Of a DNA stretch of 64,000 nucleotides, positions 6,101 to 15,319 are shown piece by piece. Positions within the stretch are counted from its first letter, which is position 1. The number at the start of each line of letters is the position of its first letter. The notes beneath the pieces were generated by a model, which had not been told where the DNA came from, ran no database searches, and was given only the letters and a program-made list of their open reading frames with translations. Made by a program: the position numbers and the translations under genes. The DNA comes from an uncultured Clostridia bacterium (GTDB lineage Bacteria; Bacillota; Clostridia; TANB77; CAG-508), in NCBI GenBank assembly GCA_944392485.1, contig CALXWO010000003.1:1-64000 (forward strand). Reading direction: 5' to 3'.

Positions 6101-8947
6101 TATAGAATATGTGTTGTTTTTACTTTCTTGTATGTCATTTACACTTAATATTTTATCCATAGAACTTCTTATTTGCTGTTCCATTTCAATAGGTAGTCCA
6201 TAATCGACTTGTAAATCTCCATAGAAACTAGCAACATAATCTGCAACAACTTCTTCCGCTAATTCTACTTGTCTATTTCCATCTAAATTTCTTATATCAA
6301 AATTTTCCGATGAATTTGCATAATTAAAAATAGCTTCTTGATAGTTATAATCAGAAGCTATTTCGTTTACTATTGGTTGTATTTCATTATTATATATTTT
6401 ATTATTGTTTTGTCTTAAATAATGAGTTAATTCGTGATAAAAAACATTTTCTATGCTACTTTCTCCTAAAGTATCAATATAGAATTTTTCCTTATTGGCT
6501 AAACCTTGATAAAAATTTTCATCTCCATATTCATAAAAAATTACATCTCCACCAAGATTATTTATAATATTTTTTAATTTATTCTCTTTCTCTGTTAAAT
6601 TGTTTTTTTGGTATTTATCTGCATAATTAATTAATTCTTGTTTGATTGTGCTTTCGGTAACGTTTTGTTGGATTTGATTTCCGCGTAATTCTTGGCTATT
6701 TGTTGCACCATTGTTCTGCCCTCTTTGGTATTCCTTAAATAACTCCTGAACTCTTCGCTTGTCATCTTGTTCAATTCCTCTGCTGTTTTCATTCGTACCA
6801 CTCTCACTTTCGTTCATATTATACAATAGATTTTGCTTATTATCAATACTATTTACTTTAGCATTTTGTACAACATTATTGTTTTGTACTTTATTTCTTT
6901 GTTCCTTTACAGCATCATATATTGTATCTACCCATTCACTTGAATTAAACGCTACATATTTCTTTCCTTGCCTATTCAATAATTCTCTTGAGTTAGGTTT
7001 TGTTTCTTGCCATGTTTTATATGCTATTTGTTCTATTTCTTGATTACTCTTGTTAGCTATTTGTGAGCCTAGTTGTTTTGCAATTCCTATCCATTGTTCT
7101 TTTGTTCTTCTTCCTTGATTATTTGCTTTACTCCACTCTAGTATTTGATTAAATTCAGTTTTATCATAACTACTATTGTCTTTTAGATATTTCTTATAAA
7201 GATCTATTCTGTTGTCAGAAGTTTTTGTAGTATCTAATATTGAATCTTCTTGTTTTGTTACTTCTGTATTTATACTATTTATCATTTCTTGTATTCCAGA
7301 TAATTCTTGTTCTGTTATCATTCCTTTTGAATTTATTATATCTAAGAACTGATTCTTTTCTTCTTGATTCATTTTGCTATTATTTATTTCTTCTTTTGCA
7401 AGTTCTGTATAGTTTTGTAATCTATTTTCTTCGTTTACTACTGGCAAAGTTTCATTTTGTATAATCTTATTACTTTCTTCTGCTGAATTTTGTTGCAATT
7501 GTTCTTGCTGTATCAGATTTCCTTCGTTTTCTATTTCTTGTTTTATTTGTTCTACATTATTTAACAAATCATTTTTTTGCTCTTCATTTAATCTTGTGTT
7601 TGTTATATTTTCATATTCATTTACAAGTTGTTGATTTACGGTTTTATTATTGCTATAATTTGTTCCACCTAATCCCATTAAATTTAATGTAAGTGTTGTT
7701 AAAAATGTCATTTTTGTTGTTTCTTTTGCATCTTCCCATGCCTGATTTAATGTGATATCTTTATTCAATACCATTTTGTCTATTCCATATCCTGCTATAT
7801 TAGAAATGTATTCCTCTCCAATTTCTCCTGCCATCTGATACCCTTTAGTTGCTAGGAAATTTGATACTTTACCTTTAGTCTTGTTTGCTATAGCATTTCC
7901 AACTATATCATCTAATACACCCTTACCTCTAAATCTAATTCCACCTGCTATTTTCTCAGTTCCTACCTCTGTAAGACCTTTTAAACCTCCTGTTATTCCT
8001 GCTTTTTTATAGCTATATCCTTCATCAATTAATCTTCCAGATTCATCTCCTGCTGAAGTAGTAAACATTGCTACATCCCCTAATACTGGATTAATTGCAG
8101 ACAATCCTATTGTAGGAATCATTCTTCCTACTGTCTCTCCTAAATTTCCAATAGTTTGTGCTGTTTCAGGTAATGAAGAACTATATAATTGATTTGCATT
8201 TGTATTTGCTTGTCTATGCTTTATTCTTTGACTTGTATTTGAAAGCCCCTCCTTTTGATTTTCCTCAATAAAATTCTTCAATGCATCATTTGGTATATTT
8301 TTCAGAAGCATTTCGCTTGTTTCTGTCTGAGACTCTTGTCTTTGTCCGTACAAAGTATCTGTCCAATTTAGGATTTTATTAGGTGTTTCTGCAATTGCAT
8401 TTTTAAATCTATCTAACCCATATCTTATTGTAGCAGGTATGCTTTTAGAGGAATCTTCCGAATAAATGTCATTGCTTGCTTTTACTACTGTTCCTATTTC
8501 TTTTAGATTTCCAAGACTACTTGTTGACATTAATGGCTCTGATGTTTCATTCGCTTTTTTGGTAACTTTACGTGATTCTTTTGTGTTTTTTATATTTTCT
8601 TTATTTTTTCTTTCTTCAAAACTTTGTTTTTTGTTTTGAGAATTACCTTTTGTAACAGGTCCATAAGTTATATTTTTTGAAATTTCTTCATTTTTATTTT
8701 GTTCTTTATTTTCTTGATATTCAGATGCTTTTTGTTTTTTATCCATTTCAGCAATTATTTCTTGTCTTTTTTTATCGTTTTTTTGTTTTTCTTGTTTTTT
8801 TTCTTCTTCCTCTTCCTCCTTCTTTTGTCTTTTATATATTTCCCATGAAGAATTTTTTTGAGAACTTGATTTATCAAAATTTCCCGATGATAAATTTGTT
8901 GTTTGATTAATTCCATTTTTCTTTTTATATTCTTCCCATGAAGACAT
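3191..8947 (-). CDS. Giant 1918-aa virion (ejection-type) protein with metallopeptidase motif
   Basis: The N-terminus carries two copies of a short SSWEEYKK/SSWEIYKR motif followed by a highly charged Lys/Glu region. A Gly/Ala-rich, membrane-active-looking segment spans about residues 250-420 (ETVGRMIPTIGLSAINPVLG). Near residue 835 is HELTHY, with EEVVADYVA about 65 residues later, a zincin-type HExxH...E arrangement. About 1000 mostly helical residues follow. Size, position at the end of the late operon next to a LysM virion protein, and domain mix resemble large polyvalent internal/ejection proteins of podoviruses. No in-frame CGG occurs in its 1918 codons. Confidence 0.72.
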   Translation of the reverse strand: MSSWEEYKKKNGINQTTNLSSGNFDKSSSQKNSSWEIYKRQKKEEEEEEKKQEKQKNDKKRQEIIAEMDKKQKASEYQENKEQNKNEEISKNITYGPVTKGNSQNKKQSFEERKNKENIKNTKESRKVTKKANETSEPLMSTSSLGNLKEIGTVVKASNDIYSEDSSKSIPATIRYGLDRFKNAIAETPNKILNWTDTLYGQRQESQTETSEMLLKNIPNDALKNFIEENQKEGLSNTSQRIKHRQANTNANQLYSSSLPETAQTIGNLGETVGRMIPTIGLSAINPVLGDVAMFTTSAGDESGRLIDEGYSYKKAGITGGLKGLTEVGTEKIAGGIRFRGKGVLDDIVGNAIANKTKGKVSNFLATKGYQMAGEIGEEYISNIAGYGIDKMVLNKDITLNQAWEDAKETTKMTFLTTLTLNLMGLGGTNYSNNKTVNQQLVNEYENITNTRLNEEQKNDLLNNVEQIKQEIENEGNLIQQEQLQQNSAEESNKIIQNETLPVVNEENRLQNYTELAKEEINNSKMNQEEKNQFLDIINSKGMITEQELSGIQEMINSINTEVTKQEDSILDTTKTSDNRIDLYKKYLKDNSSYDKTEFNQILEWSKANNQGRRTKEQWIGIAKQLGSQIANKSNQEIEQIAYKTWQETKPNSRELLNRQGKKYVAFNSSEWVDTIYDAVKEQRNKVQNNNVVQNAKVNSIDNKQNLLYNMNESESGTNENSRGIEQDDKRRVQELFKEYQRGQNNGATNSQELRGNQIQQNVTESTIKQELINYADKYQKNNLTEKENKLKNIINNLGGDVIFYEYGDENFYQGLANKEKFYIDTLGESSIENVFYHELTHYLRQNNNKIYNNEIQPIVNEIASDYNYQEAIFNYANSSENFDIRNLDGNRQVELAEEVVADYVASFYGDLQVDYGLPIEMEQQIRSSMDKILSVNDIQESKNNTYSIQEKILNPTEISQLTKEDANTTPKLSTKEYVKGNKQSSFFQNITNKSRFLNEDFRNAMKNEENIEYYKTVSNKETLENAYNKLNENGQQEVVKWHSKDSKNATAEDVAEGWILLKQYQDNGDYQSAVEVAKKMRDMGTKAGQAVQAYNILSRLTPEGMFYYAQGELSEAYNKMVQGKSKKWIENNRSKFELTPNETQNILDIMKDVSTMEDGYNKKVKLAEIQKIITDKIPPTAGQSIKSWMRISMLFNPKTQVRNVAGNATILPVNMFSDSVSAGIDKLISKKTGVRTMGNTNVKEYAKGFKKGLFESYNDFKKGINTRNIEGNRFEVSEGRNFKNKGIGKALNRVDNLLSFMLDAGDRGFYEASFTNSINNQLVLNNTTQVTQDMIDIATNEALQRTWQDNNSYTQSVLKIRNILNKANIKGYGLGDVLIPFAKTPANLTKAIVDYSPVGLVKSLTMDARKFKNSLENGQYTAKAQHDFVQNLGKGTAGSFLYVLGYALAKAGIATGEADEDKDVKNFLKNSLGINSYSIKIGNKSFSYDWAQPIATPLAIMTNYVKYNEKNPDANVLDKAIQSINIGTEQLLQQSFMDSLNTVLNGNGTTLENLSQSVLELPARAIPTFSKQIADMVDGTQRTSFEYEKPVQSAINSIKAKIPGLSKTLPASIDTLGNEIKKYGGENNFFNVFINPANTNKGELSKAGQEIYNLYQETGDTTIFPRTAPYYINNKGEKITMDSTQRSKFQKISGSYVETTVEGLLKDKDYNKLSSEKKAKILNEIISDSYSKAKYDVLKIDSEEYEKLRETLKNVKPTSYYDYKFKTEGMKKDSEKIDVIVNSNYSNKEKTLLYENYILNDSDKKYSIIKETGMNINEYLKYKTQEFSADKKDDGTLEGKSISGSKKTKVWNYIENMDITYTQKLVLYGMEYTLSDREQSQIINYIGNLPNKTNREKLEMLSQFKGFTIYKDGSFTY

Positions 8948-8958
8948 AAAATACCTCC

Positions 8959-10065
8959 TTACAAGCCTAACATAGAGAACAATTTATCTGCATCTGAGTT
9001 GCTAATGTTTCCTGCTTTATATTGTGATAATATATATGGTCTTATATTGTTACTAGTTATAGTTCCTAATGTTTTTCCTATAATTCCATCATTACCTTGA
9101 GATGCTTTGTAAACATTTAATATTTTTTCTGCATTAGCACTTAGAGTCTCTCCGTAATCACCGCTAAATGATCCTGTTTTATTGCTACTACTTGATTTTC
9201 TTGAACTGCTACCCGAGCTACTAGCTTTTTTTTTAGCTAGATTAAATTCCTGTTGCCATTGACTATCAAGTATTTTGTCTCTTTCTACTTGATAATTGTA
9301 ATCTCGTTCATCTTTTGCTTTTGTATAGTCGTAATTTGCAAAATTCATATAATTTGTTAATGCATCTTGATATTTTTTATATGCTAATTCATTTCCGTAC
9401 TTCTGTAATTCTAATTTAGCATTTTCAATATCTGCCAACAATTCACTTTCTTGCCTTGCATATTCTATTTGTGCGTTATTTAATTGTGTGTTAATATCAT
9501 TTATAGATTTATCTCTAGATGATTGCAATGTGGCTAAATTATTTCCGTAAGCATTCTCTACATTTGCATAAGCGCTACCTAACAATCCACTTGTATTTAA
9601 ACCTGCTTGAGATAATTGTTGTTCTACAGTCTTTTTACCTAACATAGAATTAATATATGCTTGTCTAGCATTGTCATTATATGTTTGCATTACATCTTCT
9701 CTTTGAGCATTTATCTGGTTATTTGTTAATTCTTGTTGTTTTTGCAGTGCTAATTTTTGCTGTTCTGCGATTTTTTCATATTGCGCTAATAAGTTTTTAG
9801 TTTCATCAGATGCATTCGCTGTTTGTGATTTTGCATATGCTTCTGCCAATTGTTGAGTTGTTTTAGTTGGAGTTTTTGTTTTAGTAGTTGTTGTAGAGCT
9901 CTTTTTGGATGAACTTGATCCTGGTAAAGTTATTTTATTCCCTGTATATATTAAATTAGCATTTTTTATATATGGATTTAAACTCATAAGGGTTGATACA
10001 CTCGTTCCATATTTACTTGCTATTCCACTTAAAGTATCTCCTCTTTTAATTGTGTAAGTACTCAT
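8959..10065 (-). CDS. LysM-domain virion-associated protein
   Basis: Residues 2-48 are a LysM peptidoglycan-binding domain ([17 protein letters not shown], then NKITLPG). A Ser/Thr/Lys linker and a Gln/Ala/Asn-rich coiled-coil region (about residues 70-270) follow. A Gly/Ser-rich stretch precedes a compact C-terminal domain that ends [11 protein letters not shown]. It has no signal peptide and no lytic catalytic motif. It lies 11 bp upstream of the giant virion protein in the late operon. I infer a tail or internal protein that docks on the cell wall during DNA entry. Confidence 0.7.
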   Translation of the reverse strand: MSTYTIKRGDTLSGIASKYGTSVSTLMSLNPYIKNANLIYTGNKITLPGSSSSKKSSTTTTKTKTPTKTTQQLAEAYAKSQTANASDETKNLLAQYEKIAEQQKLALQKQQELTNNQINAQREDVMQTYNDNARQAYINSMLGKKTVEQQLSQAGLNTSGLLGSAYANVENAYGNNLATLQSSRDKSINDINTQLNNAQIEYARQESELLADIENAKLELQKYGNELAYKKYQDALTNYMNFANYDYTKAKDERDYNYQVERDKILDSQWQQEFNLAKKKASSSGSSSRKSSSSNKTGSFSGDYGETLSANAEKILNVYKASQGNDGIIGKTLGTITSNNIRPYILSQYKAGNISNSDADKLFSMLGL

Positions 10066-10099
10066 ATCTTAATCTCCTTTTATAAATTAATCACATAAG

Positions 10100-10126
10100 A
10101 AAAGAGCTAGATTTTTCTAGCTCTTT
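10100..10126 (-). terminator. Terminator after the endolysin gene
   Basis: AAAGAGCTAGA and TCTAGCTCTTT form a long stem with a short loop and T-rich flanks directly after the endolysin stop codon. It may reduce read-through into the two downstream virion genes. Confidence 0.75.
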
Positions 10127-10128
10127 TC

Positions 10129-10809
10129 TTATTTTACATATGTTTTGCCATCATAGTATCCTGCTATCCAACCTGACGGAATTTTTATCCAAACATCATT
10201 GCCAACATTTTTTACAGCTTGACACGTTACTCTTGTTCCGTCTTTCAAACAACCTGCGTTTACTCCTGAACTGTATGCATTTTCTTTTGCATTTGCAGTA
10301 AGTTGAGAATATGTTTTTTGTTTATTACCTATTCCTGCCCCTGCTCTTACTTTTAATATTACTTGTGTAGTATATGTAGTTCCTACTTTGTATCTGCTTG
10401 TATTTAAGCCTAATTTTGCTTGATTTTTTGGTCTTAGCACACATACATAACCCGTAAATGGTTTATCTCTATATCCTACTGCTAATTTTTTTACTCCGTT
10501 TTGGTCAAAGAATTTTCCGTTTACATCTATTAAAGCTATGTGTCCGTATCCTCCGCCATAATTACTTCCATATACTAATACATCGCCTGGTTGTAATTTA
10601 GTGCTTTTACTTAATTTTGTAAAATAGTCTTTTGGGTAATTTGTTGCCCAGTCTTTTGCATTACCATACGCCTTAAATGATTTTCCAAATACTTTATATA
10701 AGTATTGTTGTATTAAGCTTACACATTGTCCTTTATATTTATTATTTGGTGCTGGGTTTGCTACACTTCCTTGTTTTAAAGCCCAACTTCCGAAATCTGC
10801 TAAATTCAT
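10129..10809 (-). CDS. Endolysin, CHAP amidase/endopeptidase with SH3-like domain
   Basis: This 226-aa lysin has an N-terminal CHAP domain (about residues 5-115) with catalytic Cys in GQCVSLIQQYL and His in GYGHIALID. CHAP enzymes cut peptidoglycan stem peptides or the amide bond. Residues 130-225 form a bacterial SH3-like binding domain (YTTQVILKVRAGAG, later GNDVWIKIPSGWIAGY). It has no signal peptide, so release depends on the holin upstream. Its ATG overlaps the stop of the preceding 28-aa gene in a TAATG junction. Confidence 0.9.
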   Translation of the reverse strand: MNLADFGSWALKQGSVANPAPNNKYKGQCVSLIQQYLYKVFGKSFKAYGNAKDWATNYPKDYFTKLSKSTKLQPGDVLVYGSNYGGGYGHIALIDVNGKFFDQNGVKKLAVGYRDKPFTGYVCVLRPKNQAKLGLNTSRYKVGTTYTTQVILKVRAGAGIGNKQKTYSQLTANAKENAYSSGVNAGCLKDGTRVTCQAVKNVGNDVWIKIPSGWIAGYYDGKTYVK

Positions 10810-10895
10810 TACTCTTCACTCTCCTTTACTATTTCTTCTCCTACTGTTACATCTTCAAAGTCTCCGCCTTGATAATCTTTGTCTACTTCTTCCAT
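10809..10895 (-). CDS. 28-aa acidic protein in the lysis cassette
   Basis: An ATG at 10893-10895 follows a very strong AAGGAGG at ideal spacing. It opens a 28-codon frame (MEEVDKDYQGGDFEDVTVGE...), and its TAA overlaps the endolysin ATG. It lies between holin and endolysin genes. The peptide is strongly acidic, and no family is recognised. It may serve mainly to couple translation of the endolysin, but the ribosome binding site argues it is made. Confidence 0.6.
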   Translation of the reverse strand: MEEVDKDYQGGDFEDVTVGEEIVKESEE

Positions 10896-11150
10896 TTAAT
10901 TTTCCTCCTTGTTTGTTACTTTTTTTAAGTCTGCAATTCCTCCTGCTGACATTGTACCGAATATACATGTTACTATTGTTTCTAATACAGACATATCTTC
11001 TACTTTAAATGCTATACATATTATGCTTGCTATAACCGCAATTATTATATTTTGAAGTGGTATCCACTTATTATCTAAACTAGTTAGCTTAGTTATTTCT
11101 CCTGCTATTAAAGTTAATGCCATTATTATTATTGCTACTGTTATTTCCAT
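10896..11150 (-). CDS. Holin
   Basis: This 84-aa protein has two hydrophobic helices (TVAIIIMALTLIAGEITKL and IIIAVIASIICIAFKV) and a third weak one (VTCIFGTMSAGGIADL), ending in a charged tail KKVTNKEEN. Size, topology and location immediately before the endolysin fit a phage holin that permeabilises the membrane at lysis. The exact holin family is not certain. Confidence 0.78.
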   Translation of the reverse strand: MEITVAIIIMALTLIAGEITKLTSLDNKWIPLQNIIIAVIASIICIAFKVEDMSVLETIVTCIFGTMSAGGIADLKKVTNKEEN

Positions 11151-11162
11151 AATCTACACCCC

Positions 11163-11480
11163 CTAACTTCTAATTACTTTCGTAGGAACATCTAAAAGTT
11201 CGCCCATGAGCTCTTTTACTGTTCCGTTCCCACCAAGATTTTTGTATTGTTTGAACATTGCCTCTATGTTTTCTCTATCTAGTATTGTCATTTCTCCTTT
11301 TGTTTTATATTCTCTATACCTTCGTATAAGCTCATTTCTAAGCAATGCTTGTACGCCTTCTTCTATTGCTATATCTTTCTTTTTTCTTGATTTTAATTTT
11401 GTACTTAAGAACCCTAAAATACTTCCTAATATTAAAGGGATGAAATAATTTAATATTATATGCAATATATTAACTTCCAT
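11163..11480 (-). CDS. Small membrane-anchored phage protein of the lysis region
   Basis: The N-terminus has one membrane helix (IILNYFIPLILGSILGFL), then a basic stretch (KLKSRKKKD). A soluble helical domain follows with EEGVQALLRNELIRRYREY and FKQYKNLGGNGTVKELM. Proteins of this pattern recur in clostridial phages next to the holin, often annotated as hypothetical or holin-like. It lies 12 bp upstream of the holin gene. A holin partner or minor structural role is inferred. Confidence 0.65.
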   Translation of the reverse strand: MEVNILHIILNYFIPLILGSILGFLSTKLKSRKKKDIAIEEGVQALLRNELIRRYREYKTKGEMTILDRENIEAMFKQYKNLGGNGTVKELMGELLDVPTKVIRS

Positions 11481-11515
11481 TTTTATACCTCTTAATCTTT
11501 TTCTTGTTCAACTGC

Positions 11516-13562
11516 TTATTCAACCACTTCTACTGTCAACCATGTATTAACTGTTCCTCTTATTTTATATGGAGTACCACCAGTATTATCTATATACATT
11601 CTTATTACATCTCCTTCTGCAACACTTAGAAGTCTTGGGCTTATAGAAGCACTTTTAAAGGTGCTTCCTTCTCCTGCTAAAACTTTAGCTGCTTCTTGTG
11701 TATTTTTTCTTATTCCTAACCATATATATCCTCCTGTCAATGGGGTATCAATAAAACACGAACCACTCACTAAAACTTTAGACACCCCTGTTCCTATAGT
11801 TATTCCTGCTGCTTTTGCTGCAAGTTTATTTCCTACTCTAACATTAGAGGTAAAGGCTACATAATCGTTTTTTGTTCGATTAGCTAAATCCGCACTTCTA
11901 TATACAGTACAAATATTATTTTGTCTCATGCTTATGTCAGCATAGTATAAATTCCCATCTAATCCTCTCAGGCACTCATAACTAGATAAATTTGTTTTGT
12001 CTCCACCAGTTTTTAAAAAATTTATACCTTCGTGACCTGTTGCAGTATCATTCATCCAAAGCCCATTCATCTCAATAATATCTGAATTGTGCATGTCTAT
12101 TCCTGCATCAATATTTCCATTTGCGAAATACTTATTTGTACCTGCATGTATAGTATCTGCACTTTGTATTGAGCCTCCAATACTTTCATTGTATGGTTGT
12201 CCAAATGCCACTCCTTTAGGGTGCATTGCCATTAGTGGAACTCCTGTACCAAGAAGAATGTTATATGTAGCAGTTTTTATTTTGTCTGATACAGTTATTT
12301 GAATGTTATAACTATAAGATAAGTCAAATCCTTCTGCTCCTGCATCTCCTTTTATTGTTCCATTAAAACTGAATTTATTTTCTGATATTGTTGGAGTAAT
12401 ATCTATTGGCTCTCCATATTCACTTTCGTTTGATTTTTTATATTTATATTGACAAGCTGTAATTTCGTTTGCTACTGCTCCGAAGTCTAATAATTCTTCG
12501 GTTTTCCAAAACTCTCCTTCAAATATTAAAGTAGTTTCTTGTTGTACTCCACCAGTTCTTGCAACTGAACCAGATTTAATTGCTATAGCCGAATAATCTT
12601 TCCACTCTTCAGCAGATTTTGTTATAGCTGTACTATTCCCTCTGCTATCTATCGCATATACAACAAACGTTCTATCAGTTACATAACTTAAACTTAATGT
12701 AACATCGGCAGTAGAACTATACGATGCTTCTACAGATTTATTTCCACATACTAACCTATATTTAGACATAGTCGCACTATTTTTAGCTACCGCCTTATTT
12801 GCTGTAGAAATAGTAACTTTAAGCACATTATATCCATTTATTAATATTTGATTGTTCCCAGTAAGTTGTGTTGACACGCTTCCTGTATCTTCATATACGC
12901 AATTACTAAATGTTGGATTTGAGTTTGTTACGTTTGCTGTGAAGTTTACTGAACTAGTACCTATTTGTGTACTTCCACTATATGTAGTTAAAGTTACTGT
13001 TCCTGTTGCTTTATTTGCTTTTGTTATGTACTTATATAATTCTGTTGTATTCCAGCTATAACTTGCTCCTATATTTTTCTGTGTTCTTACTGTACTTCCA
13101 TTGAACTTTATTACTGCTGTATGTGTAAAGCTTGAACTTGCCCTATTGGTATTAATTTTTATTGTTGCTCCTATATTAAAATTAGTATCGCTCAAAGAAA
13201 CTTTAGATGTTCTTGGTATAGTAGTTAATGTTTTAGTTGCACTTCCGCTTTAAAGTTCCAACATAGCTGTTTTCTGAGTCCCATGTAAAAGAAGCTGAAA
13301 CTGTTTTCTTTCCATCAGCATTATGCTTTACATTTTTAGTAATCGTTCCTAATAGAACTCTAGGATTGCTAGAACTCAAATCAAATCCATCTACAGTTTT
13401 TGACTCAGTTGTTCCATCTAAAGTACATTTAGCATGAGTAGTATATCCGCTATAAGCATATCCACTATCTCTTACGGCATAAAATTTTGCTGTAACAGAT
13501 GTATAATTTCCTGATATACTTTGTGAACCTTGTGTTATTGTGACCTCTCCATGATATGCCAT
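11516..13562 (-). CDS. DUF859-like phage tail protein, read through one CGGA quadruplet
   Basis: In plain triplets the gene appears as two frames: 109 codons ending in TAA at 13233, and a second frame that runs to 11516 with no start of its own. At 13244-13247 an in-frame CGG is followed by A. Reading CGGA as Gly gives VGTLKGSATKTLTTIPRTSK, joining both parts into 681 aa with the TIPRTS motif expected of DUF859-type siphovirus/podovirus tail proteins. The rest consists of Ser/Thr-rich beta domains followed by a GVPLMAMHPKGVAFG segment and a distal fibre-like part. It lies between the tail fibre and holin genes. A broken gene is the alternative, but seven other sites show the same signature. 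Confidence 0.85.
13244..13247 (-). other. CGGA quadruplet codon in the DUF859-like gene
   Basis: The context is AAG-CGGA-AGT on the minus strand. Triplet reading gives CGG-AAG-TGC-AAC-TAA; quadruplet reading gives Lys-Gly-Ser and an open frame of more than 570 codons. Confidence 0.88.
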
Positions 13563-13584
13563 TGTTTCCTCCCTATTAAAAAAC

Positions 13585-13613
13585 GAGCAGTAAAATAAAA
13601 ATTACTGCTCATT
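13585..13613 (-). terminator. Terminator after the tail fibre gene
   Basis: On the minus strand GAGCAGTAA and TTACTGCTC form a 9-bp stem followed by a run of T. It lies directly after the tail fibre gene. Confidence 0.8.
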
Positions 13614-13622
13614 TTTAAGCTA

Positions 13623-15318
13623 TTATAATAAGCTTGAAAGCCATGTTTGATTTCCGTATTTGTTGTATTAACAGTCCTGCTATCTGTGCTTGTCCTTCAC
13701 ATTCTATTTCTTTAGCATAAACACCTTTATCTGTCATTTCTGCAACTCTTTCATTAGTAGTTTTATTAAAAGTCCTGTTTCCATCTGAGTCTATTTTCGT
13801 GTAAGTATTGGTTTCTGAACTTTCTACTTTTATTCCTTTTCCAATTGTAACTGTATCTGTACGGACCTCATTAGGATTTTGTGTCCATACTTCTTGATTA
13901 GCTCCTATTGTTATTAATAAATCTGTAACATAAAGTGTATCGTTAGTATCAGAAGATAGCTCTACTTCAATATGGTTAGTAGTTACATCTATTGTTTTTA
14001 CAAAATCAGTCCAATTTGTTTCTGTTAAAGAATATTCTTCTCCATTTATTCTTACTACAGCATTTGCCAATTCAGGTCCTATTTTTTTGTATCTAAAACT
14101 TATTGTATATGTTCCGTTCTGAACTTTAATATTTTGTTTAGATGTTCCTGATCCTATTAAATAACCCTTTCCACTTACAGAATTAATTTGCATTTCACTA
14201 TCTGAATATTCCTCTATTCCGCTATAGCTTTCCCAGAACTCTAAACTATAATAAGATAAATTGTTTCCACCAGTTTTATTAAACTTAGCAACCCAACTTT
14301 CTTGATTTTGTTTTATATTACTTATTTCCTCATTAATAGACTCTATTGTGCCAGTTAATTGGTCTGTTGTTGTAGTCGTTTCTGCAACTGTTTGAGATAT
14401 CTCTCCTAAATCTGTTACAATTGTAACTGTTCTTTCTGTTATTGTTTCTAAATCTTTTACAACCTCTTCAATTCTAGTGTCGTATACTGCCACCCAATTT
14501 GTTCCATTGTATCTGTATAAATGATTATTATTAGCTGTATCAATCCATAAATCTCCTACTCCCATACCTTGAGTAGGTTCTTCTTCTGAATAAAAGCTTT
14601 GTATTTTTCCATCTGCTACAATTCTCGCCTCATTCGCCTCTTCAAAAGCCTCTTGAATTGATGGATCATTTAATATAAGCCAACTAGTACCATCATATCT
14701 ATATATTTTTCCTTTTAAATACTCTCCTGTGTTTTCTGTTACATACCATAAGTCTCCTATATTTCCTTCTGGTACTGTATTTTGATAAAAGGTTGTAATT
14801 AATCCGTCTTCTAAAGCTTCTTCTACATTTTCAATTCTGTTAATTGCATCATTCAAATTATTTGATACTTCATTTATGCTTGAAATATTTCCATAATCAA
14901 GCATATTTACCCAGTCGGCTTCATTATAATCTTTTCTTCCAGCTATACTGATAAGTATTTCCCCTTTTTTGCCTGACTTATGGTCTTCATCACTTTGAAG
15001 TATCCACATATCTCCTACATTATAATTACTTGGCTGTGTTAAATAGACTTTATTCTTACTTTCTGCTTCTTTCTTTGCTCCGCTTTCAGTTACCCAGTCG
15101 CTATCTGTATATAGACCTATCTCCCTACTATTAATACATGTATAAACAATATTGCCATCAATCCATGTATCGCCTTTATAATAAGGTGTTGTAGGTTTGC
15201 TAGCATAATGTCTACTAACATTTGCATATTCATTATTTATACTCTCTTCCGTTTCAGAAATAGTCTTCTTTAAATATCCTAAATTTACTGGATCTTCTTC
15301 GTAAACTGGTTCTAACAT
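13623..15318 (-). CDS. Tail fibre/receptor-binding protein, ends through a CGGA quadruplet
   Basis: This 564-aa protein has four copies of a module with GDTW/GDMW/GDLW and a Tyr/Trp pair (YRYDGTSW, YRYNGTNW), as in modular tail proteins. A coiled-coil stretch (residues about 300-340), a carbohydrate-binding-like beta domain and a short C-terminal domain follow. Twelve codons before the end, in-frame CGG is followed by A. With CGGA read as Gly the C-terminus is LLIQQIGNQTWLSSLL and stops at 13623. Triplet reading gives RKSNMAFKLIIIA and stops at 13615. The first tail looks like a genuine fibre end. The start overlaps nothing and has GGAG upstream. Confidence 0.85.
13653..13656 (-). other. CGGA quadruplet codon near the end of the tail fibre gene
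   Basis: The context is ATA-CGGA-AAT on the minus strand. The quadruplet gives Ile-Gly-Asn and a stop nine codons later. The triplet frame also stays open for a few codons, so this site is weaker than the others taken alone. Confidence 0.75.
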
Positions 15319-15319
15319 A

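Noticed and set aside
4008-8910. Plus-strand open frames within the 1918-aa gene and in other leftward genes
   Set aside because: They lack ribosome binding sites, are hydrophobic read-throughs of AT-rich complement, and overlap well-supported genes.
13240-13255. Programmed -1 frameshift at the T-TTA-AAG heptamer before the DUF859 CGGA
   Set aside because: A -1 shift leads to a frame with an early stop; the required shift is +1, and the other seven sites have no such heptamer.
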